Below, in pieces: positions 25,001 through 33,860 of a stretch of DNA of 64,000 bases (position 1 is its first letter; each line of letters begins with the position of its first letter). The DNA is taken from contig DASPQV010000043.1 in assembly GCA_035624785.1 (NCBI GenBank), positions 62,001 to 126,000 of the forward strand, read 5' to 3'. Source of the DNA: JAJZNI01 sp035624785 (GTDB lineage Bacteria > Chloroflexota > Dormibacteria > Aeolococcales > Aeolococcaceae). A program made the translations under genes and the position numbers. The notes under the pieces were generated by a model, which saw nothing but the letters and a program-made list of their open reading frames with translations, was not told the origin of the DNA and searched no databases.

Positions 25001-25663
25001 GAGGGAGGGCGGGCCAGGCTGGTCGGCGCGCTCCACGAGCGCGGAAGCCCACGCCTCGATGGCCGCCCAGTCGCGGGCGTCGCGCCGTCTGTCGGGCCGG
25101 CGCGAGGGCGGATCGACGCCGCCGAACACCGCGGTCGCGACCGGGTGGAGCCAGTCACGCTTGGCGAGGGCCCGGACGAGCTGGGCCTCGGCTCGAGCGA
25201 AGGCCTCGGCGCCGAGCTCCCGCGGTCCCATGCCGAACACCGCGACCGGAACCCGGGACAGCTGGTCGCGGTGGCGCTTCAGGAAGCGGTGGGCGTCGCG
25301 GTGCCAGCGCCCCGAGTAGATGGCGCCGCCCAGGATGACGAGCCGGTGGCCGGTGACCGATCCGCGAGCCTCAGCCGCCGCCTGGGTGGCCACCTCCACG
25401 CCGTGCCGGCCGACCACCCCCGCGATGAACCGGGCCACCTCCTCGGTGGAACCGTGGCGGCTTGCGTAGGCAACCAGGACCGGTCCCCGGTCCTCCGCAC
25501 CGCCATGGGCGAGGGGGAGGACCGGGGCACCCGGCTGAGCCTGGCCGGTCCGGCCGGACGCGGCCGGCTCGACGTCTGCGATTCCCTCAGCCCTCCAGCT
25601 CGCGCATCGGCAAGCGGAGGCCCTTCTCCGCAGCCACCCTCTCCGCCTCGGCATAGCCGGCAT
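24989..25663 (-). CDS. flavodoxin-domain protein (protoporphyrinogen-oxidase HemG-like)
   Basis: A flavodoxin fold binding FMN: VLVAYASRHGSTEEVARFIA is the phosphate loop, VILGGAIYSGRWHRDAHRFL the second flavin loop, and VAVFGMGPRELG the third. It resembles the flavodoxin_5 group, which includes menaquinone-dependent HemG, but could be any small redox partner. The start is uncertain: there is no ATG, GTG or TTG in this frame between the hutU stop and the flavodoxin core, so initiation would lie inside hutU (25663 or 25654, overlapping about 70 nt in another frame) or at a rare codon. It probably shares the permease-hutU transcript. Confidence 0.75.
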   Translation of the reverse strand: MPAMPRRRGWLRRRASACRCASWRAEGIADVEPAASGRTGQAQPGAPVLPLAHGGAEDRGPVLVAYASRHGSTEEVARFIAGVVGRHGVEVATQAAAEARGSVTGHRLVILGGAIYSGRWHRDAHRFLKRHRDQLSRVPVAVFGMGPRELGAEAFARAEAQLVRALAKRDWLHPVATAVFGGVDPPSRRPDRRRDARDWAAIEAWASALVERADQPGPPSLPAG

Positions 25664-27263
25664 CGGCGTGGCGGACGACGCCGATCCCGGGATCGTTGGT
25701 GAGCACCCGCTCCAGCTTCTGAGCGGCGAGCCGCGAGCCGTCCGCGACAGTCACCTGGCCGGCGTGGATCGACCGTCCGATGCCGACCCCCCCACCATGG
25801 TGGATCGACACCCAGGAGGCGCCCGAGGCGGTGTTGAGCAGAGCGTTCAGGAGCGGCCAGTCGGCTATGGCGTCGGAGCCGTCCTTCATCCCCTCGGTCT
25901 CCCGGTACGGCGAGGCGACCGAGCCCGCGTCGAGGTGGTCCCTGCCGATGACGATGGGAGCCTTGATGTCGCCGCGAGCGACCAGGTCATTGAAACGAAG
26001 ACCGAGACGGTCACGCTCCCCGTAGCCGAGCCAGCAGATCCGTGCCGGCAGGCCCTGGAACTTCACCCTCTCGCCGGCCATCCGGATCCAGCGGGCTAGC
26101 GACATGTTGTCGGGGAACTCGTCGAGCACGGCCCTGTCGGTGGCCGCGATGTCGGCCGGGTCGCCCGAGATCGCCACCCAGCGGAACGGTCCCTTGCCTT
26201 CGCAGAAGAGGGGTCGGATGAAGGCGGGCACGAAGCCCGGATAGTCGAAGGCGCGGCTGCAGCCCCCCAGCTTGGCCTCGGCGCGAAGCGAGTTGCCGTA
26301 GTCGAAGACCTCGGCGCCGCGGTCGAGGAACCCGACCATGGCGTCGACGTGAGCGGCCATGGACTCGCGGGCGCGTGCGGTGAGACCCTTGGGATCCCTC
26401 CTCCGAAGCTCGGGCATCTCCTCCACCGAGACGCCGCGGGGGACGTACATCAGCGGGTCGTGGGCCGAGGTCTGGTCAGTGACCAGCTCGATCTCGGCGC
26501 CGCTTCGGAGCAGCTCCGGCACCACGTCGGCGGCGTTGCCCAGGACGCCGATGGAGAGCGGCCGGCGGGCCCGCTTGGCCTCCATGGCCCGGCGCATGGC
26601 GTCGGGGACGGAGTCGGCGAGGACATCGAGGTACCCGGTCTCGAGGCGTCGCTGGATGCGCGAGGGATCGACCTCGACGATGACCGCGACCCCCTCGTTC
26701 ATGGTCACCGCCATCGGCTGGGCGCCGCCCATGCCGCCCAGGCCGGCGGTGAGGGTGATGGTCCCGGCCAGGCTGTCCCCGAAGCGCTTGCGGGCCGCGG
26801 CCGCGAAGGTCTCGTAGGTTCCCTGGAGGATCCCCTGGGTCCCGATGTAGATCCACGATCCCGCGGTCATCTGGCCATACATGGTCAGCCCGAGCGCGTC
26901 GAGCCGCCGGAACTCCTCCCAGTTCGCCCAGTCCGGGACCAGGTTGGCGTTGGCGATCAGCACCCGGGGCGCCCACTCGTGGGTCCGGAAGACACCCACC
27001 GGCTTCCCCGACTGGACCAGCAGGGTCTCCTCGGGCCCGAGGGTCTTCAGGCAGGCCACGATGGCGTCGAAGGCCTCCCAGGTCCGGGCCGCCTTGCCGC
27101 CCCCGCCATAGACGATGAGCTGCTCAGGATGCTCGGCGATCTCCGGGTCGACATTGTTCATCAGCATCCGCATCGCCGCCTCCTGGGGCCAGCCAAGGCA
27201 GGAGAGCCGGCTGCCCCGAGGAGCGTGGACGGTGCGGGGCTCGTGCACCGCTACCGCTGCCAT
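25587..27263 (-). CDS. hutU: urocanate hydratase
   Basis: Hydrates urocanate to imidazolonepropionate with tightly bound NAD+, second step of histidine degradation. The 558-residue protein has the NAD loop GLGGMGGAQPMAVTMNEG and the urocanase signature FQGLPARICWLGYGER containing the conserved cysteine, plus HHGGGVGIGRSIHAGQV near the end. The ATG at 27263 is 4 nt after the permease stop, with GGAAGG overlapping that stop. No hutH or hutI is in the window, though ftcD lies nearby on the opposite strand, so the pathway here is incomplete or scattered. Confidence 0.96.
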   Translation of the reverse strand: MAAVAVHEPRTVHAPRGSRLSCLGWPQEAAMRMLMNNVDPEIAEHPEQLIVYGGGGKAARTWEAFDAIVACLKTLGPEETLLVQSGKPVGVFRTHEWAPRVLIANANLVPDWANWEEFRRLDALGLTMYGQMTAGSWIYIGTQGILQGTYETFAAAARKRFGDSLAGTITLTAGLGGMGGAQPMAVTMNEGVAVIVEVDPSRIQRRLETGYLDVLADSVPDAMRRAMEAKRARRPLSIGVLGNAADVVPELLRSGAEIELVTDQTSAHDPLMYVPRGVSVEEMPELRRRDPKGLTARARESMAAHVDAMVGFLDRGAEVFDYGNSLRAEAKLGGCSRAFDYPGFVPAFIRPLFCEGKGPFRWVAISGDPADIAATDRAVLDEFPDNMSLARWIRMAGERVKFQGLPARICWLGYGERDRLGLRFNDLVARGDIKAPIVIGRDHLDAGSVASPYRETEGMKDGSDAIADWPLLNALLNTASGASWVSIHHGGGVGIGRSIHAGQVTVADGSRLAAQKLERVLTNDPGIGVVRHADAGYAEAERVAAEKGLRLPMRELEG

Positions 27264-27267
27264 AGGA

Positions 27268-28689
27268 CTACCTTCCCGCCGCGCCGGCGAGAACCCGTTC
27301 CTTGGTGGCCGCGGGGCGGTCCTGAGCGATCGCCAAGTGCAGGACGTAGTAGAGGACGGTGGCGACGATCAGTCCGAGGATCCAGGAAATGTCGCCCCCG
27401 CCCAGGTACTGGACCATCGGCCCCGTGAAGAAGGTGGTGCTGATGAAGGGAATCTCCACCGCCACCGCAACCAGGTAGGCGACCACGGTGCGCCAGTCGA
27501 AGGCGCCGTAGATGCCCTTGGGCGTGAAGATGGACGAGATGTCGTACTGCTGGCGGCGGACGAAGTAGAAGTCGGTCAGGTTTACGGCCGTCCAGGGCAC
27601 CAGGAAGTAGGCCAGGAAGAGGATGAAGTTCTGGAAGTTGCTCAGGAAGTCGCTGGTCGCCGCAACGGCGATGATGGTTCCCACGACGGCAGCCCCCAGG
27701 ACGAAGCCGGCCCGGGTCCAGCGGTGGACCTGCAGCCTGGCCAAGGCGGTGACCGTGGTCGTGGTCGACATGAACATGCCATACAGGTTCAGCACGTTGA
27801 CGGCGATGATGCCGAGGATGATGATCAGCGCGATCAGCCAGCCGGTACCGTTGAAGCCCAGTCCCATGAAGAACGAAACATCACCGAAGTTGAACAGCTT
27901 GGCCGCGACCGAGGCAGCCACTGCACCGAAGGCCATCATCCAGACGCTGCCGATCACCGAGCCGCCGGCCGTCCACCAGAAGGTGGCCGCCTTGCTGGTC
28001 TTCTCGGGCAGGTAGCGGGAGTAGTCGGCGACGTAGGGGGCGTAGGTGATCTGCCAGGTCGCCGCAAGGGTGACACCCAGGAAGAAGTTGCCGAAGGTGA
28101 GCCCGCTGTTGGTCCACACCGGTCCGATGGAATGGAGGGTGAGCAACCGGATGGTGAGGAAGACGAAAGCCAACGCGGAAACCAGGGCGATCCACTTCTC
28201 GTACTGGTGGATCATGCGGTAGCCGTAGACGGCGAGCACGGTGCAGACCGCTGACACGATGATGGTGCAGAGTGTCTGGTTCCAACCCGTCCACCCCGAC
28301 AGCGCCGCCCCGCCCAGCACCGCGCTGAAGGCGAAGAAGCCGATGTACATCAGCAGGACCAGGATCAGGGGCAGGATGGCGCCGTAGAAGCCGAACTGCG
28401 CCCGGCTCTGGATCATCTGGGGGATGCCCAGGGTGGGGCCCTGCGCTGAGTGGGCGGCCATGAAGGCAACCCCGACCAGGTTGCCGATGAGGAGCGCGAA
28501 CAGTGCCCAGGGCAGGGATACGACGCTCACCGCGACGGCCCCGACGACTGCTGCGGTCACCTGCATGTTGGAGGCAAACCAGATGTTGAAAAGGTTGCGG
28601 GGCGTGCCGTGCCGCTCCGCCGGGGGTATCCAGTCGATCGAGCGCTCCTCAACCTGCAGGCTGCTGGTGTAGTTGACTGCCGTGCTCAT
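27268..28689 (-). CDS. NCS1-family nucleobase/cation permease
   Basis: A 473-residue inner-membrane symporter with about 12 transmembrane helices. The N-terminal motif RSIDWIPPAERHGTPRNLFN followed by IWFASNMQV is characteristic of NCS1 cytosine/purine/allantoin/hydantoin transporters, as is GPTLGIPQMIQSRAQFGFYG. The ATG at 28689 has GGGAGGA 5 nt upstream; an apparent extension to 28806 has no such site. It is immediately upstream of hutU, so it may import urocanate, histidine-related hydantoins or another imidazole; this is inferred from context only. Confidence 0.9.
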   Translation of the reverse strand: MSTAVNYTSSLQVEERSIDWIPPAERHGTPRNLFNIWFASNMQVTAAVVGAVAVSVVSLPWALFALLIGNLVGVAFMAAHSAQGPTLGIPQMIQSRAQFGFYGAILPLILVLLMYIGFFAFSAVLGGAALSGWTGWNQTLCTIIVSAVCTVLAVYGYRMIHQYEKWIALVSALAFVFLTIRLLTLHSIGPVWTNSGLTFGNFFLGVTLAATWQITYAPYVADYSRYLPEKTSKAATFWWTAGGSVIGSVWMMAFGAVAASVAAKLFNFGDVSFFMGLGFNGTGWLIALIIILGIIAVNVLNLYGMFMSTTTTVTALARLQVHRWTRAGFVLGAAVVGTIIAVAATSDFLSNFQNFILFLAYFLVPWTAVNLTDFYFVRRQQYDISSIFTPKGIYGAFDWRTVVAYLVAVAVEIPFISTTFFTGPMVQYLGGGDISWILGLIVATVLYYVLHLAIAQDRPAATKERVLAGAAGR

Positions 28690-29029
28690 CCGGGTCCTCC
28701 CGCGCTGCCACCTGGCGCGGCCGGGAGTCCGGCGACGTAGCCGCCCCGGCCGAGCATGAGCCGATGCTTCCACCGGTGGCCGGGTCCAGCCAGGGAGCGT
28801 GGCCACCGATTGGCGGGGACATTCTGCGCCCCGCCGGCGGCCCTTGGGGACCTTGACGCGAACCTCCGGCTACCCGCTGCGGTGGCTTCGGCGCCGGCCG
28901 GGCACGATCGCGGCTTGGTAACGGTCGGGGCCACCCGGCCGTGGCTGCCTATGCGCAAACCTACAATCGGCCTGGGAACTCGGGGGAGCGGGCGTCGGGA
29001 CCGCCCGGGAGGCGCACGCGAAGCAGGCC
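28690..29029. other. divergent intergenic region
   Basis: A 340-nt gap between the minus-strand permease operon and the plus-strand GGDEF-EAL gene. TACAAT at 28962-28967 is a plausible -10 for the latter, with a leader of about 55 nt. I see no gene, clear operator or RNA motif in the rest. Confidence 0.5.
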
Positions 29030-32000
29030 ATGACGGAGACGCCCCTCAGGATCGGGGTCCTGTCACCCCTGCTGGCCGGCGACTACGTGAGCGCGGTGCT
29101 GTCCGGCGTGACCGAGGCGGCGGGCACGGCAGGTGCCAGGGTCGTGGGCATCCAGACCCTCGACCTGAGCCAGGGCAACATCTATGTCCAGGTCCCCCAC
29201 TACACCCGCCACGCGGCCTGGGACCAGGTGGCCGGCTTCGTGGTGCTGGTGAACGCCGTCGACCGCGTCTACTTGGAGGCGCTTCGCGCCGCGGGGAAGC
29301 AGGTGGTCCTGGTCGCCAATGAGGTCGACGGCTTCGACTGCCCGGTGGTGCGGGCTGACAACCAGGGGGGCATGCGCCAGGCGGTCGACCATCTCGTCGC
29401 CCACGGTCACCGCCGCATCGCCTTCGTGGGCAGCCTCGTGCAGTCGGACATCCAGGAGCGTCACGCCGCCTACGTGGAGGCCCTCAGGGATCATGGGATC
29501 GCCCCCGACGAGGGGCTGCTCTTCGAGTGCGGCGACAACCTGGAGAGCGGTGGCGAGGCGTCGGGCCGGGAGATGCTGTCGGCCGGCCTGCCGTCGACAG
29601 CGGTGGTGGCCGCCACCGACTTCAACGCCCTGGGGGTGATCAGGGTGCTGGCCGAGGCCGGAGTCGAGCTGCCCCGTGACCAGGCGATCGTCGGCTTCAA
29701 CGACGTTCCAGCGGCCGCGTCGGTCATCCCCACCCTCTCCACCGTCCGCCAGAGCTTCGAGACGACCGGGAAGACCGCCGCCACCCTGCTCCTGGATCTG
29801 ATCGGGGGGGCGGTGCCGAGGAGCGGACGCCACCTGGTGCCGACCTCCTTCGTACCCCGGGAGTCCTGCGGCTGCTCCACCACCAGGGCCCTGCGAGCCC
29901 TCGGCGAGCCGGGAGCCGCCGAGCTGCGATCGCCTCGCGGCCGGTTGCGCTACCGGCTGGAGCGGCTTCTCGTCGGGTACGGTGAACCGGCTCGCGACCA
30001 GCGGGCCGGCCTCGACCGCGCCGTCGAGCTCATCTCCACCCGGGCCGCAGGCGGCGGCCCGGCGATCGGAGCCCTCCGGGAGGCGGCTGAGAGCCTGTTC
30101 TCGGTCAGCCCTCGCTGGACCACGGTCCGTGCGGCGGTCGACTGCTTGCGCGAGTACCACCGGGAGACGGGCATGGGTGAGGCAGGCAGCGAGGCCGAGG
30201 TCACCGAGCTGGCGGTGGAGCTCTCCCGCTCGCTGGCCCGGCACGAGTCCAGCGCCAACACGGCGGTGCAACTGGCCATGGCCCGCCAGTTCCAGCTGAG
30301 CATCGCCCTCCTGGGCGGGAGGACAGGTGACTTCTGGTCACTCGACTGGCTGTCGCACACCCAGGCCCGGGCCGCCTGCCTCGGCCTCTGGTCCGAGGTC
30401 GAGGATGGCGGCAGGGAAGAGAACCTGCTCCATCTCGCCGGCTCCTACTTCCAGAACCCGGCGCAGGCGGTGCCCCTGCCCGCCGAGGCGAGCGCGGAGG
30501 GGTTTCCTCCCACCGCCCTGCTCGAGAAGATCCGGTGGGAGCCCGGCGAGGTCGCGGTGGTCCTCCCGGTCAGGACCTCGGGGATGGACATGGGCCTGCT
30601 CGCCCTGGTCACCCCGGTCGAGACCACCCAGGTCGCGGGGCGGGATGTGCACTTCGAGAACAGCGCCTTCCTGAGCGTCTTCACGGAACGCGGATACCTG
30701 GAGGCGAAGCTGCGCCACGACGCCCTCCACGACCCGCTGACCGGCCTGCCCAACCGCACCCTGCTCCTCGACCGGCTGGGCCAGGCGCTGGCCCGGGCCG
30801 AGCGCCGGCCGAGCGATCGGGTCGCCCTGCTCTTCCTCGATCTCGACGGGTTCAAGCAGGTCAACGACGCCCTCGGGCATGCTGCCGGCGACCGCCTTCT
30901 CAGCCGGCTTGCCCAGCGCATCTCGGCAAGGCTTCGCTACGGCGACACCGCGGCTCGCCTCGGCGGCGACGAGTTCGCCATCCTGCTCGAGGATGTCCAC
31001 AGCCCGGCCGACGTGCAGGGCATCGCCGCCGACCTCTCGCGACGGATCGCCGAGCCGTTCGACCTCGAGGGAGAGCCGGTGGTGATCACGGCAGCCATCG
31101 GCGCCGTGCTGAGCGGCAGCGAGCGAGAGCGGCCCGACGACCTCCTGCGCAATGCCGACGTCGCCATGTACCGGGCCAAGGCGACGGGCATCAGCGGCTT
31201 CGCGCTCTTCGAGCCACAGATGTACGCGGCGGTGCTGGCCCGCCGCGAGCTGGAGTCGGAGCTGCGCCGGTCGGTGGCCGGATCCGAGCTCCGGCTCCAG
31301 TTCCAGCCGATCGTCGAGATGGAGACGCGCCGCCTGGTGGAGATCGAGGCACTGGTGCGCTGGCAGCACCCTGTCCGTGGCCTGATCGCCCCGCTCGACT
31401 TCATCCCCATCGCCGAGCAGATCGGCGCGATCCACGAGGTCGAGCACTGGGTCCTGGAGCAGGCCCTGGACGGCCTGTCGCGCCTGGGAGGCCACGGCGC
31501 CGGCGGCGGGGGCGTCTCCGTCAGCGTCAACCTCTCGCCCCACCGGCTTCGCGACCCTGACCTCATTGCCGAGATCCGCCATGCGCTGTCGCGCACCGGC
31601 ATCCCCCCGAACCGGTTGACCATGGAGGTCACCGAGTCGGCCCTGCTGAGCGAGACCAGGGCCACCGTGCAGGCGCTCCGGCTGCTCAAGGAGATGGGCC
31701 TGCGCCTCGCCATCGACGACTTCGGCGCCGGCTACTCCTCGCTCACCTACCTGTCGATCTGCGACTTCGACGTCCTCAAGATCGACCGCGCCCTGATCGC
31801 CAGGATGGTCAGGGGCACCGAGGGCACCCCGGTCGCGCGGGCGATCGTGACCATGGCCCGCATCCTCAACCTGGAGGTGGTGGCCGAGGGGGTGGAGACC
31901 GTGGCCCAGGCGGCCAGGCTCGAGGAGATGGGCTGCCACCTGGCCCAGGGCAACTACTTCTCGCCGCCGCTCGACATCGGCGAGCTGCGCAGCCTGCTCG

Positions 32001-32098
32001 ACCAAGGTGGCGGCGGTTGCATCGCGCCGCCCCGGGACCTGGCCTCCGACGTCAGGCCTCGCCGCCCTCGGAGGCCGGTGCCGACACCGCATCGGTGA
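29030..32098 (+). CDS. LacI-type sensor / GGDEF / EAL cyclic-di-GMP protein
   Basis: A 1022-residue protein with no HTH or membrane span. Residues 5-285 are a LacI/GalR ligand-binding core (RIGVLSPLLAGDYVSAVLSG, VRADNQGGMRQAVDHL, VVAATDFNALGVIRVLAEAG, FVPRESCGCS). Residues 290-550 are an unassigned helical/GAF-like linker. Residues 565-725 are a diguanylate cyclase with intact GGDEF (ARLGGDEFAILLEDV) and an RxxD inhibitory site (RYGD). Residues 750-1000 are an EAL phosphodiesterase with EALVRW, IDDFGAGYSSL and VVAEGVET. It should link a cytosolic small ligand, perhaps a sugar, to c-di-GMP turnover. Its last 47 nt overlap the convergent YbjQ gene. Confidence 0.93.
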   Translation: MTETPLRIGVLSPLLAGDYVSAVLSGVTEAAGTAGARVVGIQTLDLSQGNIYVQVPHYTRHAAWDQVAGFVVLVNAVDRVYLEALRAAGKQVVLVANEVDGFDCPVVRADNQGGMRQAVDHLVAHGHRRIAFVGSLVQSDIQERHAAYVEALRDHGIAPDEGLLFECGDNLESGGEASGREMLSAGLPSTAVVAATDFNALGVIRVLAEAGVELPRDQAIVGFNDVPAAASVIPTLSTVRQSFETTGKTAATLLLDLIGGAVPRSGRHLVPTSFVPRESCGCSTTRALRALGEPGAAELRSPRGRLRYRLERLLVGYGEPARDQRAGLDRAVELISTRAAGGGPAIGALREAAESLFSVSPRWTTVRAAVDCLREYHRETGMGEAGSEAEVTELAVELSRSLARHESSANTAVQLAMARQFQLSIALLGGRTGDFWSLDWLSHTQARAACLGLWSEVEDGGREENLLHLAGSYFQNPAQAVPLPAEASAEGFPPTALLEKIRWEPGEVAVVLPVRTSGMDMGLLALVTPVETTQVAGRDVHFENSAFLSVFTERGYLEAKLRHDALHDPLTGLPNRTLLLDRLGQALARAERRPSDRVALLFLDLDGFKQVNDALGHAAGDRLLSRLAQRISARLRYGDTAARLGGDEFAILLEDVHSPADVQGIAADLSRRIAEPFDLEGEPVVITAAIGAVLSGSERERPDDLLRNADVAMYRAKATGISGFALFEPQMYAAVLARRELESELRRSVAGSELRLQFQPIVEMETRRLVEIEALVRWQHPVRGLIAPLDFIPIAEQIGAIHEVEHWVLEQALDGLSRLGGHGAGGGGVSVSVNLSPHRLRDPDLIAEIRHALSRTGIPPNRLTMEVTESALLSETRATVQALRLLKEMGLRLAIDDFGAGYSSLTYLSICDFDVLKIDRALIARMVRGTEGTPVARAIVTMARILNLEVVAEGVETVAQAARLEEMGCHLAQGNYFSPPLDIGELRSLLDQGGGGCIAPPRDLASDVRPRRPRRPVPTPHR

Positions 32099-32906
32099 CC
32101 GCGACGGCCTGATCCTCCAGGCTGACCGCCAACTCCGGAGCCATGAGCAGGTGCTCCGCGGCGGTCAGCCTCACCGCCGTGCCCACCGCCAGGAACTCGA
32201 TGACGTGGCTGCCCCATACGTGCGACTTCTGCTCGATGCGCATGGCCACGATGCCCTGCGCCCGGCCCCGCCGCGCCTCGTCCTGCATCCGGGTCATGGC
32301 CAGCTCGCGCGCCTGGTAGAGGGCGGTGGTGTAGTTGGTCATCTCGACGTTCTGGCTCTGCTGACCGAGCCACTGGCTGAGACCCTGCCGGGCGACGTAG
32401 TACACACAGGCGCCGAAGGCGAGGCCCACCGGCACGTAGCCGGCCCGGATGAGGAGGTACAGGTCCTGCCCCGACAGGTCACTCACCCAGGTGCCGCTGG
32501 CGCGCTTCTCGGGGTTGGCGACCGCGGTGCCCATGGCCACGAACTCGGCGAGCGAGTGCATCCCATGATGCACCCGAACGTCCAGCTGCAGCCCGACCAC
32601 GCCCTGGCCGCCGACCTGCTGGGCGTGCCGCTCCAGCGAGCTGAGGGCCTCGTGCCGAGCCTGGTACATGGCCTGGGTCAGCTCCGTCATCTCCTGGTTG
32701 TCGTTCCAGTAGAGGTTCTGGACGCCGATGTGGTAGACGGCACTGCCCACCACCAGGCCGCATGGCTGGTAGCCGATCTCCTTGAGCAGCACCGCCTCGT
32801 CGACCGAGAGGTCGCTGCTGAAGGCGCGTCCCTGGTGACGCTCGCCGCCATGGCCGGCCAGGCAGGCGAGGGCGGCGTCGGCCCGGGGATGCGGGATCAC
32901 GGACAT
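32052..32906 (-). CDS. tandem YbjQ-domain protein, third of an operon
   Basis: A 284-residue cytosolic protein made of two YbjQ (PF01906, UPF0145, 'heavy-metal-binding') domains. Domain 1 starts FSSDLSVDEAVLLKEIGYQP and ends EFVAMGTAV; domain 2 starts TWVSDLSGQDLYLLIRAGYV and ends EFLAVGTAV. Single-domain YbjQ proteins form pentamers of unknown function. Its start overlaps the upstream gene stop (TGATG). Closest relative is the gene at 33861, with which it shares the order and the Q(E)KSHxWGSHxIEF motif. Metal binding is only a family label. Confidence 0.85.
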   Translation of the reverse strand: MSVIPHPRADAALACLAGHGGERHQGRAFSSDLSVDEAVLLKEIGYQPCGLVVGSAVYHIGVQNLYWNDNQEMTELTQAMYQARHEALSSLERHAQQVGGQGVVGLQLDVRVHHGMHSLAEFVAMGTAVANPEKRASGTWVSDLSGQDLYLLIRAGYVPVGLAFGACVYYVARQGLSQWLGQQSQNVEMTNYTTALYQARELAMTRMQDEARRGRAQGIVAMRIEQKSHVWGSHVIEFLAVGTAVRLTAAEHLLMAPELAVSLEDQAVAVTDAVSAPASEGGEA

Positions 32907-33856
32907 CAGCGCAGCCTCATGATGGGAAGCGGGGGCTCGTCCAGCGGCGCCTTGGCGTAGCGCCGCACCGCGGTACCGAGCAGGAACAGCTCGACCAGGT
33001 TCGATTCGCCGCCGAGCTCGTAGCTGGCGAAGTCAGTGGAGACCCCCACGGCGCCGTCGGCGTCAACGGCGCCGATCTCCGCCTCGAGGTGGCTGATGCC
33101 GAGCATCCGGGCCTCCTCGATCCCCTCACTGATCTGGGGCAGTCGGGCATTGCTCCACGAGCGCAGCTGCCATTCGGTGCCGCAGCCGGGGTCTATCTCC
33201 ATGGCCCCGATGCCCATCACCAGTGCCACCGGCACGTAGCCACCGTGGAGCAGCTTGCTGAAGCTGACCCCGTCGAGGTGGGACATGAAGGGGGTGCGAA
33301 GCTGCGGCCCGCCGGGTCGGCGCACCGCCGTGCCGATGCAGGTGAACTCCAGAGAGCTGCCCACTCCCTCGAGGTGGTGCCGGAGGATGCGAACGCCCAC
33401 CACCCCATGCGCCCCCAGACCCCGCGTCTCCTCGATGATCCTGACCAGGGCGGCGTTGCGCGCCGCGGTGACCCCCTGCTCGTAGTAGCGGTGCTCCCAG
33501 TTGTAGCCGGTGCGGTGCTCGGACCCCACCCCGAAGCCGAAGAATCCGTGGGGACAGGGGTAGGTGCGCACCCGGCCACCCGCCACGGCGGTGCCGCTCA
33601 CCCCGAAAACCGACGTGTAGCCCCACTGCGCGGCGATCCGGAAGACGCTCGAGCCCATCACCATCCCCACCGGCTCGAAGCCGGCGTGGTGGATGGCGGC
33701 CATCTCCGCCACCGTGAGGTCGCTGGTCCAGGCCGCCTTCCCCTGGCGCAGCTCCTCGATCCGCTCCTGGGCAGCGAGCGGCAGCCCGCCCCGCTCCAGC
33801 GAGGCGATGCTGGCCTGCTGGCGCTGCAGCTCGTCGGACGCCCCTTCGCCGGCCAT
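32906..33856 (-). CDS. tandem YbjQ-domain protein, divergent second gene of the operon
   Basis: A 316-residue paralogue with two YbjQ-like domains (AWTSDLTVAEMAAIHHAGFE to LEFTCIGTAV; PFMSHLDGVSFSKLLHGGYV to VELFLLGTAV). Domain 1 has an extra insert with YPCPHGFFGFGVGSEHRTG and NWEHRYYEQ. It is the most diverged of the three, suggesting a separate role in a mixed assembly. Four nt separate it from the upstream gene. Confidence 0.82.
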   Translation of the reverse strand: MAGEGASDELQRQQASIASLERGGLPLAAQERIEELRQGKAAWTSDLTVAEMAAIHHAGFEPVGMVMGSSVFRIAAQWGYTSVFGVSGTAVAGGRVRTYPCPHGFFGFGVGSEHRTGYNWEHRYYEQGVTAARNAALVRIIEETRGLGAHGVVGVRILRHHLEGVGSSLEFTCIGTAVRRPGGPQLRTPFMSHLDGVSFSKLLHGGYVPVALVMGIGAMEIDPGCGTEWQLRSWSNARLPQISEGIEEARMLGISHLEAEIGAVDADGAVGVSTDFASYELGGESNLVELFLLGTAVRRYAKAPLDEPPLPIMRLR

Positions 33857-33860
33857 CAGG

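Noticed and set aside
26782..26789. AAGCGCTT octamer in hutU
   Set aside because: It encodes the Lys-Arg-Phe of RKRFGDSL and lacks the GGT/CCC flanks of the two promoter operators.
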